From NCBI GenBank assembly GCA_013364255.1, contig CP054936.1, positions 5,598,353 to 5,662,352 on the forward strand: a stretch of DNA of 64,000 bases. Reading direction: 5' to 3'. Origin of the DNA: Streptomyces seoulensis. Lineage in GTDB: Bacteria > Actinomycetota > Actinomycetes > Streptomycetales > Streptomycetaceae. Below, piece by piece: positions 23,947-30,948 of the stretch; the stretch's first letter is position 1; every line of letters begins with the position of its first letter. A model generated the notes under the pieces. That model ran no database searches, had not been told where the DNA came from, and saw only the letters and a program-made list of their open reading frames with translations. The position numbers and the translations under genes are program-made.

Positions 23947-25110
23947 ATGGACGTCGGGCTCAAGCGCGAGCTGGAGGAGAAGGTCCGCTCCGGTGAGCGG
24001 CTGTCCCGCGAGGACGGCATCGCGCTGTACGAGTCGGACGACCTGGCCTGGCTCGGCGGCCTCGCGCACGAGGTGCGCGTCCGCAAGAACGGCGACGTGG
24101 TGCACTTCAACGTCAACCGTCATCTCAACATGACGAACGTGTGCACCGCGTCCTGCGCGTACTGCTCCTTCCAGCGCAAGCCGGGGGAGAAGGACGCGTA
24201 CACGATGCGCATCGAGGAGGCCGTGAAGCTGGCCAAGGCGATGGAGTCGGAGAACCTGACCGAACTGCACATCGTCAACGGCCTGCACCCGAACCTGCCG
24301 TGGCGCTACTACCCGCGCTCGCTGCGGGAGCTGAAGGCCGCGCTGCCGCACGTGTCGCTGAAGGCGTTCACGGCGACGGAGATCCACCACTTCGAGACGA
24401 TCTCCGGGCTGAGCGCGAGCGAGATCCTGGACGAGCTGATCGACGCGGGCCTGGAGTCGCTGACCGGCGGCGGCGCGGAGATCTTCGACTGGGAGGTCCG
24501 GCAGCACATCGTGGACCACCGCACCCACTGGGAGGACTGGTCGCGGATCCACCGGCTGGCGCACGAGAAGGGTCTGAAGACCCCGAGCACCATGCTGTAC
24601 GGCCACATCGAGGAGCCCCGGCACCGGGTGGACCACGTGCTCAGGCTGCGTGAGCTCCAGGACGAGACGGGCGGCTTCCAGGTCTTCATCCCGCTGCGCT
24701 ACCAGCACGACTTCGTGGACCTGAAGGACGGCAAGGTCCGCAACCGCCTCCAGGCCCGTACGACGATGGCGACCGGCGCGGAGGCGCTGAAGACGTTCGC
24801 GGTCTCCCGGCTGCTGTTCGACAACGTGCCGCACGTCAAGGTGTTCTGGGTGATGCACGGCGTGCAGACGGCGCAGCTCGCGCTCCAGCACGGCGCCGAC
24901 GACATGGACGGGTCGGTGGTCGAGTACAAGATCACGCACGACGCGGACAACTACGGCACCCCGAACAAGCTGACCCGCGACGACCTGCTGGAGCTGATCC
25001 GGGACGCGGGCTTCCGCCCGGTGGAGCGCAACACGCGCTACGAGATCATCCGCGAGTTCGACGGCCCGGACCCCGAGCGCCGCGAGTCGCCGCAGCCGAT
25101 GCGGGTGTGA
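23947..25110 (+). CDS. mqnE: Aminofutalosine synthase (radical SAM)
   Basis: 387 residues. The radical-SAM CX3CX2C motif is at Cys66, Cys70 and Cys73 (CTASCAYC), preceded by HFNVNRHLNMTNV. Downstream, LTGGGAEIFDWEVR and the STMLYGHIE segment identify the MqnE branch rather than MqnC. It joins 3-enolpyruvyl-benzoate (MqnA product) to a SAM-derived 5'-deoxyadenosyl radical to give aminodeoxyfutalosine. An ATG after a GGAAAGAGGTAGGGC ribosome binding region. A hairpin terminator lies 58 bases past the stop. Confidence 0.94.
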   Translation: MDVGLKRELEEKVRSGERLSREDGIALYESDDLAWLGGLAHEVRVRKNGDVVHFNVNRHLNMTNVCTASCAYCSFQRKPGEKDAYTMRIEEAVKLAKAMESENLTELHIVNGLHPNLPWRYYPRSLRELKAALPHVSLKAFTATEIHHFETISGLSASEILDELIDAGLESLTGGGAEIFDWEVRQHIVDHRTHWEDWSRIHRLAHEKGLKTPSTMLYGHIEEPRHRVDHVLRLRELQDETGGFQVFIPLRYQHDFVDLKDGKVRNRLQARTTMATGAEALKTFAVSRLLFDNVPHVKVFWVMHGVQTAQLALQHGADDMDGSVVEYKITHDADNYGTPNKLTRDDLLELIRDAGFRPVERNTRYEIIREFDGPDPERRESPQPMRV

Positions 25111-25167
25111 GGTCTCCGGGTCCCCCCGGTTCTCCCGGTTCTCCGGGTTCTCCCGGTCCTGCGCGGG

Positions 25168-25194
25168 GTGCGGGCAGCCACTCGCTGCCCGCAC
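25168..25194 (+). terminator. Terminator after mqnE
   Basis: Perfect 10-bp stem GTGCGGGCAG/CTGCCCGCAC with a seven-base loop. Just before it, at about 25111-25157, is a short CCGGTTCTC-like repeat run. Confidence 0.7.
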
Positions 25195-25211
25195 ACCGAT
25201 GCGGTAATGGT

Positions 25212-25217
25212 TACGAT
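25212..25217 (+). promoter_or_regulatory. -10 box (TACGAT) for a leaderless GNAT transcript
   Basis: TACGAT ends six bases before the ATG at 25224, with no ribosome binding site between. This is the same spacing as at mqnM and the TetR gene. Confidence 0.45.
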
Positions 25218-25223
25218 GGCTGC

Positions 25224-25748
25224 ATGCCACTTACCTTCACCCTTGACCCCTCGGTCGACCGCGCCCTGCGCGACGGCATCCTCGACCTGTGGACGGAGGT
25301 CACCGACGCCGGCGGAGCGGTCGGCTTCGTGGCGCCCGCCGAGCGCGAGGCGGTCCGCGCCGAACTGGTGAAGCACTTCGTGGCGATGGCCGAGGGCCGG
25401 GTCCGGCTGCTGGTCGGCCACGACGAGGACGGCCGGGTCGCGGCGACCGCGTTCCTGACCTTCAACACCCACCGGCTGATGACCCACTGGCTGTGGCTGT
25501 ACACGGTGATGGTGCACCCGCGCCACCAGGGCAAGGGCTACGGGCGCGACCTGCTCACGGCGGCCGCCGACGCGGCGCGCGGCTTCGACGGCATCGAGGC
25601 GGTCCGGCTCACCTGCCGCGGCGGCCTCGGCCTGGAGCGGTTCTACGCGTCCTGCGGCTACAAGGAGGTCGGCCGGGTGCCCGGCGCGATCCGCGTGGCG
25701 CCCGGCGACGACCGCGACGACGTGGTCATGCTCCTGCCGCTGATCTGA
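25224..25748 (+). CDS. GNAT family N-acetyltransferase
   Basis: 174 residues with the acetyl-CoA pyrophosphate loop HPRHQGKGYGRDLL following LYTVMVHP, as in the GNAT A motif. The C-terminal RFYASCGYKEVGRVPGAIR is the usual B motif and last strand. It will transfer an acetyl group to an amine; the substrate is not predictable. It stands alone after the mqnE terminator. Confidence 0.88.
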   Translation: MPLTFTLDPSVDRALRDGILDLWTEVTDAGGAVGFVAPAEREAVRAELVKHFVAMAEGRVRLLVGHDEDGRVAATAFLTFNTHRLMTHWLWLYTVMVHPRHQGKGYGRDLLTAAADAARGFDGIEAVRLTCRGGLGLERFYASCGYKEVGRVPGAIRVAPGDDRDDVVMLLPLI

Positions 25749-25878
25749 ACCGGCCCCGCGCTCGCCGCCGACCAGGGCATTTGTCCCGCCTTGGCACCCC
25801 CGTGCGGGATCACCCGGCGGTCGTGCTTCACTGGACGGTACCCCTTTGGCCTCCCTCGGAACGGAAGAGTGGATTGAG

Positions 25879-26178
25879 ATGTTCCGCTACACGCTGATGC
25901 GCTTCGGGATCTTCGTGGGCTGCCTGGTGGTCGTCTGGGGCCTGGTCTACTCCGGGATCGTGCCGAGCGGACGCAACGGTTCCAACAGCCTGTGGATCCC
26001 GCTGCTCGCCCTGGTGATCTCCGCCCCGATCAGCTTCGTCGTGCTGCGCAAGGAGCGCGACCGCGCCTCGATCCAGGTCTCCCGGCGGGTGGAGCGGATG
26101 AAGGCGAACATGGAGGCCAACGCGGGCGTCGAGGACGTGGCCGACGACCGGGCGCGCGCGGAGTCCCAGACCTCCTGA
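25879..26178 (+). CDS. Small membrane protein, DUF4229-like
   Basis: About 99 residues from ATG 25879 (MFRYTLMRFGIFVGCLVVVW). Two membrane segments lie near residues 7-27 and 37-60, then a basic, charged tail (RKERDRASIQVSRRVERMKANMEA) likely in the cytosol and partly coiled-coil. The start MFRYTLMRFGIF and SAPISFVVLRKERD match what I know of DUF4229, a short actinobacterial family of unknown function. An upstream in-frame TTG at 25846 would add 11 residues. Confidence 0.7.
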   Translation: MFRYTLMRFGIFVGCLVVVWGLVYSGIVPSGRNGSNSLWIPLLALVISAPISFVVLRKERDRASIQVSRRVERMKANMEANAGVEDVADDRARAESQTS

Positions 26179-26268
26179 CCCGGCGGCCACCGGACGGCCG
26201 ACCTCGTGATCCGGCCACGGCGGCCGTAAACGGCCGGTCGGTGACCGCGCGGCCGGTGCCGCGAACCG

Positions 26269-26274
26269 TAGGCT
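26269..26274 (+). promoter_or_regulatory. -10 box (TAGGCT) for a leaderless TetR transcript
   Basis: TAGGCT lies seven bases before the ATG of the TetR gene, the same hexamer and spacing as at mqnM. A CGGCCG-TAAA-CGGCCG inverted repeat sits just upstream (26220-26235). Confidence 0.45.
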
Positions 26275-26281
26275 TGCGCGC

Positions 26282-26935
26282 ATGGGTGCGGTGAAGACCA
26301 GGCGGATGCCGCGGGCGGTGCGCGAACAGCAGATGCTCGACGCCGCCGTGCAGATCTTCGGCCGGCGCGGCTACATGGCCGCGTCGATGGACGAGATCGC
26401 CGAACTGGCGGGCGTCTCCAAGCCGTTGGTCTATCTGTACCTGAACTCCAAGGAAGACCTCTTCAGCGCCTGCATCCGCCGGGAGGCGGCGGCGCTGACG
26501 CAGGCGGTGCGCGCCGGGGTGCGCCCCGGACTGCCGGCCGACCGCCAGCTGTGGGAGGGCCTGACCGCGTTCTTCACGCACACCGCGCGCCACCCCGACG
26601 GCTGGGCGGTGCTGCACCTCCAGGCCCGTACGCACGGCGAGCCGTTCGCGACCGAGATCGCCGCGCTGCGCGAGGAGCTGGTCGCGTTCGTGACGCTGCT
26701 GATCGCCGAGGCCGCCAGGGAGGCGCACCGCGATCCGGACCTGCCCGAGCGGGAGGTCGCCGGGCTCGCCGAGGCCCTGGTCGGCGCCGCCGAGTCGCTG
26801 GCCGACTGGGCCAACGCCACCGAGGGCGTCACGGCCCGGCAGGCGGCGGCCACCTTGATGAACTTCGCCTGGGCGGGCCTGGGCGACCTGATGGCCGGCC
26901 GGCCCTGGACCCCGCCCGCGACCGAGGACGGCTGA
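26282..26935 (+). CDS. TetR family transcriptional regulator
   Basis: 217 residues. The N-terminal HTH spans about residues 15-60 (QQMLDAAVQIFGRRGYMAASMDEIAELAGVSKPLVYLYLNSKEDLF), followed by a helical ligand domain. It converges, with a 13-base gap, on the MaoC-FabG-thiolase fatty-acid module, so a fatty-acyl-CoA-responsive repressor of that module is likely. Candidate operators are described at 29222 and 30822. Confidence 0.9.
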   Translation: MGAVKTRRMPRAVREQQMLDAAVQIFGRRGYMAASMDEIAELAGVSKPLVYLYLNSKEDLFSACIRREAAALTQAVRAGVRPGLPADRQLWEGLTAFFTHTARHPDGWAVLHLQARTHGEPFATEIAALREELVAFVTLLIAEAAREAHRDPDLPEREVAGLAEALVGAAESLADWANATEGVTARQAAATLMNFAWAGLGDLMAGRPWTPPATEDG

Positions 26936-26948
26936 CCCGCGGAGCCGT

Positions 26949-27869
26949 TCAGGCGGGCGGCGGCAGCACCTCGCCCGTCAGATGGGTGCGGCGGCCGTCG
27001 GGAGTGCGCAGCGCGAAGCGGCCGGCGCCGTCGGCGGCGTGGACGACCTCGCCCGGCAGCAGCACCGGGGCCAGGAACCTGGCCTTGACCAGGGCCGCAT
27101 CCGGGACGTCGTGGGCGGCCAGACAGCGGGCCACCGTCCACATGCCGTGCGCGATCGCCCGCGGGAACCCGAACAGGCGGGCGCTCAGCGGGTGCAGATG
27201 GATCGGGTTGCGGTCCCCGGACGCGGCGCCGTAGCGCCGCCCCAGATCCCCGGGCAGCACCCACCGGTCCACCTCGGGCAACGGCTCACCCAGCCCCTCG
27301 GAGGCGGAGGCGGAGGCGGAGGCGGAGGCGGGGGCGGAAGCGGGCGCGGCGGCAGTGGAGGCGCCGTCGGTGCGGTGCCGGGCCAGGTAGGTGCTCGTGG
27401 ACGCCCACACCACCTCGCCGCCCGCGCGCAGCTCGGTGCCGACGACCGCCTCGGTGCCCCGCCGGTGCGCCGCCAACCCAACGACGTGCACGGTGAGTTC
27501 GTACGTCCCGGCGGCGGGCGTCGCGGTGTGCCGGGTGACGTCGATCGAGGTGTGCACCAGACCGAGCAGCGGCAGCGGGAAGTCGGCGCCGCTCATCAGC
27601 CGCATGGCCAGCGGAAAGCCGAGGACGTGCGGATAGGTGACGGGCAGCGTGTCCGCGCCGGGGGCGAATCCGCAGACACGGGCGTAGGCGGCCAGCCGGG
27701 CCGGATCGGCGCGGACGGACGGCAGCGTGAGCCGGGTGCGCGGATACGGGGCCTGCGGGCGGGGCCGCTTGAAGGGCGAGCGCAGCGCGCCGAGGGCCAG
27801 CAGCGGCGCGAGCGCGGGCGAGCGCGACAGCACTACGGAGGGCGCGGCGGAGGACGCGGTGTCGGTCAT
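26949..27869 (-). CDS. MaoC-family (hotdog) enoyl hydratase
   Basis: 306 residues, a double-hotdog layout. The C-terminal half carries the hydratase signature YGAASGDRNPIHLHP with catalytic D219 and H224, followed by FPRAIAHGMW. The N-terminal half lacks these residues. The halves are joined by an ASAS-rich linker at about residues 178-190, encoded by a GGAGGC microsatellite. It hydrates trans-2-enoyl-CoA or -ACP to the (R)-3-hydroxy form. It lies three bases downstream of the ketoreductase gene, in one operon. Confidence 0.85.
   Translation of the reverse strand: MTDTASSAAPSVVLSRSPALAPLLALGALRSPFKRPRPQAPYPRTRLTLPSVRADPARLAAYARVCGFAPGADTLPVTYPHVLGFPLAMRLMSGADFPLPLLGLVHTSIDVTRHTATPAAGTYELTVHVVGLAAHRRGTEAVVGTELRAGGEVVWASTSTYLARHRTDGASTAAAPASAPASASASASASEGLGEPLPEVDRWVLPGDLGRRYGAASGDRNPIHLHPLSARLFGFPRAIAHGMWTVARCLAAHDVPDAALVKARFLAPVLLPGEVVHAADGAGRFALRTPDGRRTHLTGEVLPPPA
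27300..27345. repeat. GGAGGC hexanucleotide microsatellite
   Basis: About five perfect and two degenerate GGCGGA/GGAGGC units inside the MaoC gene, coding alternating Ala and Ser. Copy-number changes would stay in frame. Confidence 0.7.
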
Positions 27870-27872
27870 CGC

Positions 27873-29177
27873 TCACGCCCCCAGCAGGCTCTGGCCGCAC
27901 ACCCGGACCACCTGGCCGTTGACCGCGCCCGAGGCCGGGTGGGCGAGCCAGGCGGTGGTCTCGGCGACGTCGACGGGCAGCCCGCCCTGCGCCAGGGAGT
28001 TCATCCGGCGGCCCGCCTCACGGATGAACAGCGGCACCGCGGCCGTCATCTTCGTCTCGATGAACCCGGGCGCGACCGCGTTCACCGTCACCCCGTGCTC
28101 GGCCAGAGCGCGGGGCGCGAGCGCGCGCACGAGTCCGGCCACGCCCGCCTTGCTCGCGCCGTAGTTGGTCTGCCCGGCGTTGCCCGCCAGGCCCGCGATG
28201 GAGGCGGTGGCCACGATCCGGCCGCCGGGCCGCAGCGCACCGGCGGCCAGCAGCGCGTCGGTGGTCCGCAGCACGCTCGCGAGGTTCACCTCCAGCACCG
28301 CGCCCCAGCGGTCGGCGGGCATGTTGACCAGCCGCCGGTCCCGGGTGATCCCCGCGTTGTGGATCAGCGCGTCCAGCCCGTCGGGCAGCGCGGCGGCGAT
28401 CCGCTCGCCCGCGTCGGCGGCCGTGACGTCCAGGGCGAGGGCGGTGCCGCCGAGGCGTTCGGCGACCCGGCGCGCGTCCGCCTCGGCCGCCGGCACGTCC
28501 AGCACGACGACCCGGGCGCCGTCCCGGGCCAGCGTCTCGGCGACCGCCTCGCCGATGCCGCGCGCGCCGCCGGTGACCAGCGCGGTGCGCCCCGCCAGGG
28601 GGCGTTCCCAGTCGTCGGGCGCGGTGGGGGCGTCGGCGCCGACGTGGATGACCTGGCCGCTGACGTAGGCGGACTTGGGGGAGAGCAGGAAGCGCAGGGT
28701 GGACTCGGCGGCGTGCGCGTCGGTGAGCCGTACCAGGTTCACCGTCCTGCCCCGGCCGATCTCCTTGCCGAGCGAGCGCGTGAACCCCTCCAGCGCCTGC
28801 TGGGCGGCGGCCTGGTGGTGGTCGTCGGCGGCCGGCGGGGCGCCCAGCACGAGGACGCGTCCGCTCGCGGCGACCGACCGCACCGCCGGGTGGAGGGCGG
28901 CGTGCACCTCGCCGAGCGCCTCCACGTCCCGCACTCCCGTGGCGTCGAGCACCACGGCGGCGGCCGCTCCCGCCTCGGCCGGCTTCAGTCCCGTACGGGC
29001 CAGGACCGGCGCCAGGTCGAGGTCGGAGGCGCCGGCCGTGAGGTGCAGCAGCGGGCCGTCGAGCGCGGGACGCTCCGGCGACCAGCGGCGCAGCACCGCC
29101 GGTTGGGGGAGTCCGAGGCGGCGGGACAGGAAGCGGCCGGGCGCGGTGCCGGTGAAGCTCAGATAGCGGTCGGCCAT
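27873..29177 (-). CDS. fabG4: 3-oxoacyl-ACP/CoA reductase, FabG4 type (two-domain SDR)
   Basis: 434 residues. The C-terminal SDR domain has TGGARGIG at 202-209, NAG at 274-276, and the catalytic Ser326, Tyr339 and Lys343 (YGASKAG). The N-terminal about 190 residues form a degenerate flavodoxin-like/SDR domain (VLVLGAPP, LEGFTRSLGKEIGRG), as in the long FabG4 reductases of actinobacteria. It reduces 3-oxoacyl-CoA or -ACP with NAD(P)H. Divergent from the thiolase gene across an 87-base intergenic that holds a perfect operator-like palindrome. Confidence 0.9.
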   Translation of the reverse strand: MADRYLSFTGTAPGRFLSRRLGLPQPAVLRRWSPERPALDGPLLHLTAGASDLDLAPVLARTGLKPAEAGAAAAVVLDATGVRDVEALGEVHAALHPAVRSVAASGRVLVLGAPPAADDHHQAAAQQALEGFTRSLGKEIGRGRTVNLVRLTDAHAAESTLRFLLSPKSAYVSGQVIHVGADAPTAPDDWERPLAGRTALVTGGARGIGEAVAETLARDGARVVVLDVPAAEADARRVAERLGGTALALDVTAADAGERIAAALPDGLDALIHNAGITRDRRLVNMPADRWGAVLEVNLASVLRTTDALLAAGALRPGGRIVATASIAGLAGNAGQTNYGASKAGVAGLVRALAPRALAEHGVTVNAVAPGFIETKMTAAVPLFIREAGRRMNSLAQGGLPVDVAETTAWLAHPASGAVNGQVVRVCGQSLLGA

Positions 29178-29221
29178 GTGCTGTCTCCCACAGGTTCACA
29201 TCTGCTGACTCTGAAGTAATG

Positions 29222-29234
29222 TTACCGGCGGTAA
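29222..29234. promoter_or_regulatory. Operator-like palindrome in the fabG4/thiolase intergenic region
   Basis: TTACCGGCGGTAA, a perfect 6+1+6 palindrome, lies 30 bases before the thiolase ATG and 45 bases before the fabG4 ATG, where a TetR repressor could block both promoters. Eleven bases of it recur upstream of the acyl-CoA ligase gene. Confidence 0.65.
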
Positions 29235-29264
29235 GTTTACGTCACGGGTGAGGAGCAGGTCGAG

Positions 29265-30551
29265 ATGAGGTCCCTTGCGCCGCGGCGGGCCCGCCGGGTG
29301 GCGATCGTCGGCGGCACGCGCATCCCGTTCGCCCGCTCCGACGGCCCCTACGCCACCGCGTCCAACCAGGACATGCTCACCGCCGCCCTCGACGGCCTGG
29401 CCGCGCGCTACGACCTGGGCGCGCCCGGCGCGGTGGGCGAGTTCGTCGCCGGCGCCGTCCTCAAGCACAGCCGTGACTTCAACCTCGCCCGCGAGACCGT
29501 GCTCGGCTCGGCGCTGGACCCGCGCACCCCCGCCTACGACGTCCAGCAGGCGTGCGGCACCGGGCTCCAGGCGGTGATCGCCGCCGCCAACAAGATCGCG
29601 CTCGGACAGACCGAGTCGGCGGTCGCGGGCGGCGCGGACACCGCGAGCGACGCGCCGCTCGGCGTCAACGACACGCTGCGCCGCATCCTGCTGGCGGCCC
29701 GCCGCGCCAAGTCGCCCGCCGCCAGGCTCAAGGCGCTGGCCAAGGCGCGCCCCGCCCATCTCGTCCCCGACATCCCGCGCAACGCCGAGCCGCGCACCGG
29801 CCTGTCGATGGGCGAGCACGCCGCCGTGACCGCCCGCGCCTGGGGCGTCCCGCGCGCGGCGCAGGACGAACTCGCCGCCGCCAGCCACCGGCGGCTCGCG
29901 GCGGCCTACGACCGCGGCTTCTTCGACGACCTGGTCGTCCCCTTCCGAGGCCTGACCCGCGACCAGAACCTCCGCCCCGACTCGACGCCGGAGAAACTCG
30001 CCCGGCTGAAGCCGGTGTTCGGCCTGGACGGGCCCGAACCGACCATGACGGCGGGCAACTCCACGCCCCTGACGGACGGCGCGGCCACCGTGCTGCTGGC
30101 CTCCGAGGAGTGGGCCGAGGCCAGGGGCCTGGAACCGCTGGCGTATCTGACGGCGTACGAGACGGCGGCCGTGGACTTCGTGCACGGCGACGTGGCGGAC
30201 GGCGAGGACGGGCTGCTGATGGCGCCCGCGTACGCGGTGCCGCGGATGCTGGAGCGCGCCGGGCTCGGCGTCGGGGACTTCGACCTGGTCGAGATCCACG
30301 AGGCGTTCGCCTCCCAGGTGCTGGCGACCCTGGCCGCCTGGGAGAAGCGGGGCCTGGCGCCGGTCGACCGCGACCGGCTCAACGTGGCGGGCTCCTCGCT
30401 CGCCACCGGCCACCCCTTCGCGGCGACCGGCGCCCGGGTCGTGGCCACCCTGGCCGCACTCCTCGCCGAACGCGCCGCCCCCGGCCGCGGCCTGATCTCC
30501 GTCTGCGCGGCCGGCGGCCAGGGCGTGACCGCCATCCTCGAACGCCCCTGA
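29265..30551 (+). CDS. Acetyl-CoA C-acyltransferase (thiolase), FadI/FadA type
   Basis: 428 residues. Catalytic Cys97 lies in DVQQACGTG; the other thiolase signatures are EIHEAFAS, the His in GHPFAATGAR and the second Cys in CAAGGQG. A basic N-terminal leader (MRSLAPRRARRVAIVGG) and a long lid region are as in trifunctional-type FadI. It cleaves 3-oxoacyl-CoA or condenses acyl-CoA units. Together with the MaoC hydratase and FabG4 reductase it makes a nearly complete (R)-specific fatty-acid cycle. Confidence 0.9.
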   Translation: MRSLAPRRARRVAIVGGTRIPFARSDGPYATASNQDMLTAALDGLAARYDLGAPGAVGEFVAGAVLKHSRDFNLARETVLGSALDPRTPAYDVQQACGTGLQAVIAAANKIALGQTESAVAGGADTASDAPLGVNDTLRRILLAARRAKSPAARLKALAKARPAHLVPDIPRNAEPRTGLSMGEHAAVTARAWGVPRAAQDELAAASHRRLAAAYDRGFFDDLVVPFRGLTRDQNLRPDSTPEKLARLKPVFGLDGPEPTMTAGNSTPLTDGAATVLLASEEWAEARGLEPLAYLTAYETAAVDFVHGDVADGEDGLLMAPAYAVPRMLERAGLGVGDFDLVEIHEAFASQVLATLAAWEKRGLAPVDRDRLNVAGSSLATGHPFAATGARVVATLAALLAERAAPGRGLISVCAAGGQGVTAILERP

Positions 30552-30580
30552 GGCACCAGCAGCACACGGCCACCCGCCGA

Positions 30581-30650
30581 CACCACCGACCACCACCGAC
30601 CACCACCGACCACCACCGACCACCACCGACCACCACCGACCACCACCGAG
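30581..30650. repeat. 10-base tandem repeat, seven copies
   Basis: CACCACCGAC repeated seven times without interruption; only the last base of the last copy differs. It starts 30 bases after the thiolase stop in a non-coding gap. Such arrays are prone to slippage and useful as strain markers. No spacer structure, so not CRISPR. Confidence 0.95.
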
Positions 30651-30662
30651 GCTCCCGTGGCC

Positions 30663-30770
30663 GCACCCCCGGCCCCGGACCACCCCCACGCTCCCCGGGC
30701 CGCACCCCGGCCCCGGACCACCCTCACGCTCCAGGCTGCACACACCCGGCCCCGGACCACCTCCCCACCC
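30663..30770. repeat. Three dispersed copies of a C-rich element
   Basis: CCCGGCCCCGGACCACC occurs three times at about 40-base spacing (near 30668, 30706 and 30746). The first two are followed by CC(C/T)CACGCTCC. Together with the preceding decamer array this makes most of the 397-base thiolase/fadD gap repetitive. Confidence 0.75.
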
Positions 30771-30813
30771 GCCCCGGTCCAGCACGAACCCCCCACGCGC
30801 GAGCCGTACCATC

Positions 30814-30833
30814 CCGGTTGCAACCGGCGGTAA
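30814..30833. promoter_or_regulatory. Operator-like sites upstream of the acyl-CoA ligase gene
   Basis: CCGGTTGCAACCGG (30814-30827) is a perfect 14-base palindrome. It overlaps ACCGGCGGTAA (30823-30833), identical over 11 bases to the palindrome in the fabG4/thiolase intergenic. The ligase start lies 116 bases downstream. Confidence 0.55.
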
Positions 30834-30948
30834 CACCAGGCCCCGCACAGCCGCACGCCACCTCCGGTGAACCACTCGGTACGCCCCGCGCGTACCCGAA
30901 GCGGCAGGGCGGCGCGCCGCTGTCCCGCCGCAGGCCTCAGGAGCTGCC

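Noticed and set aside
30581..30650. CRISPR-like repeat array
   Set aside because: The units are 10 bases with no spacers, and there are no cas genes.
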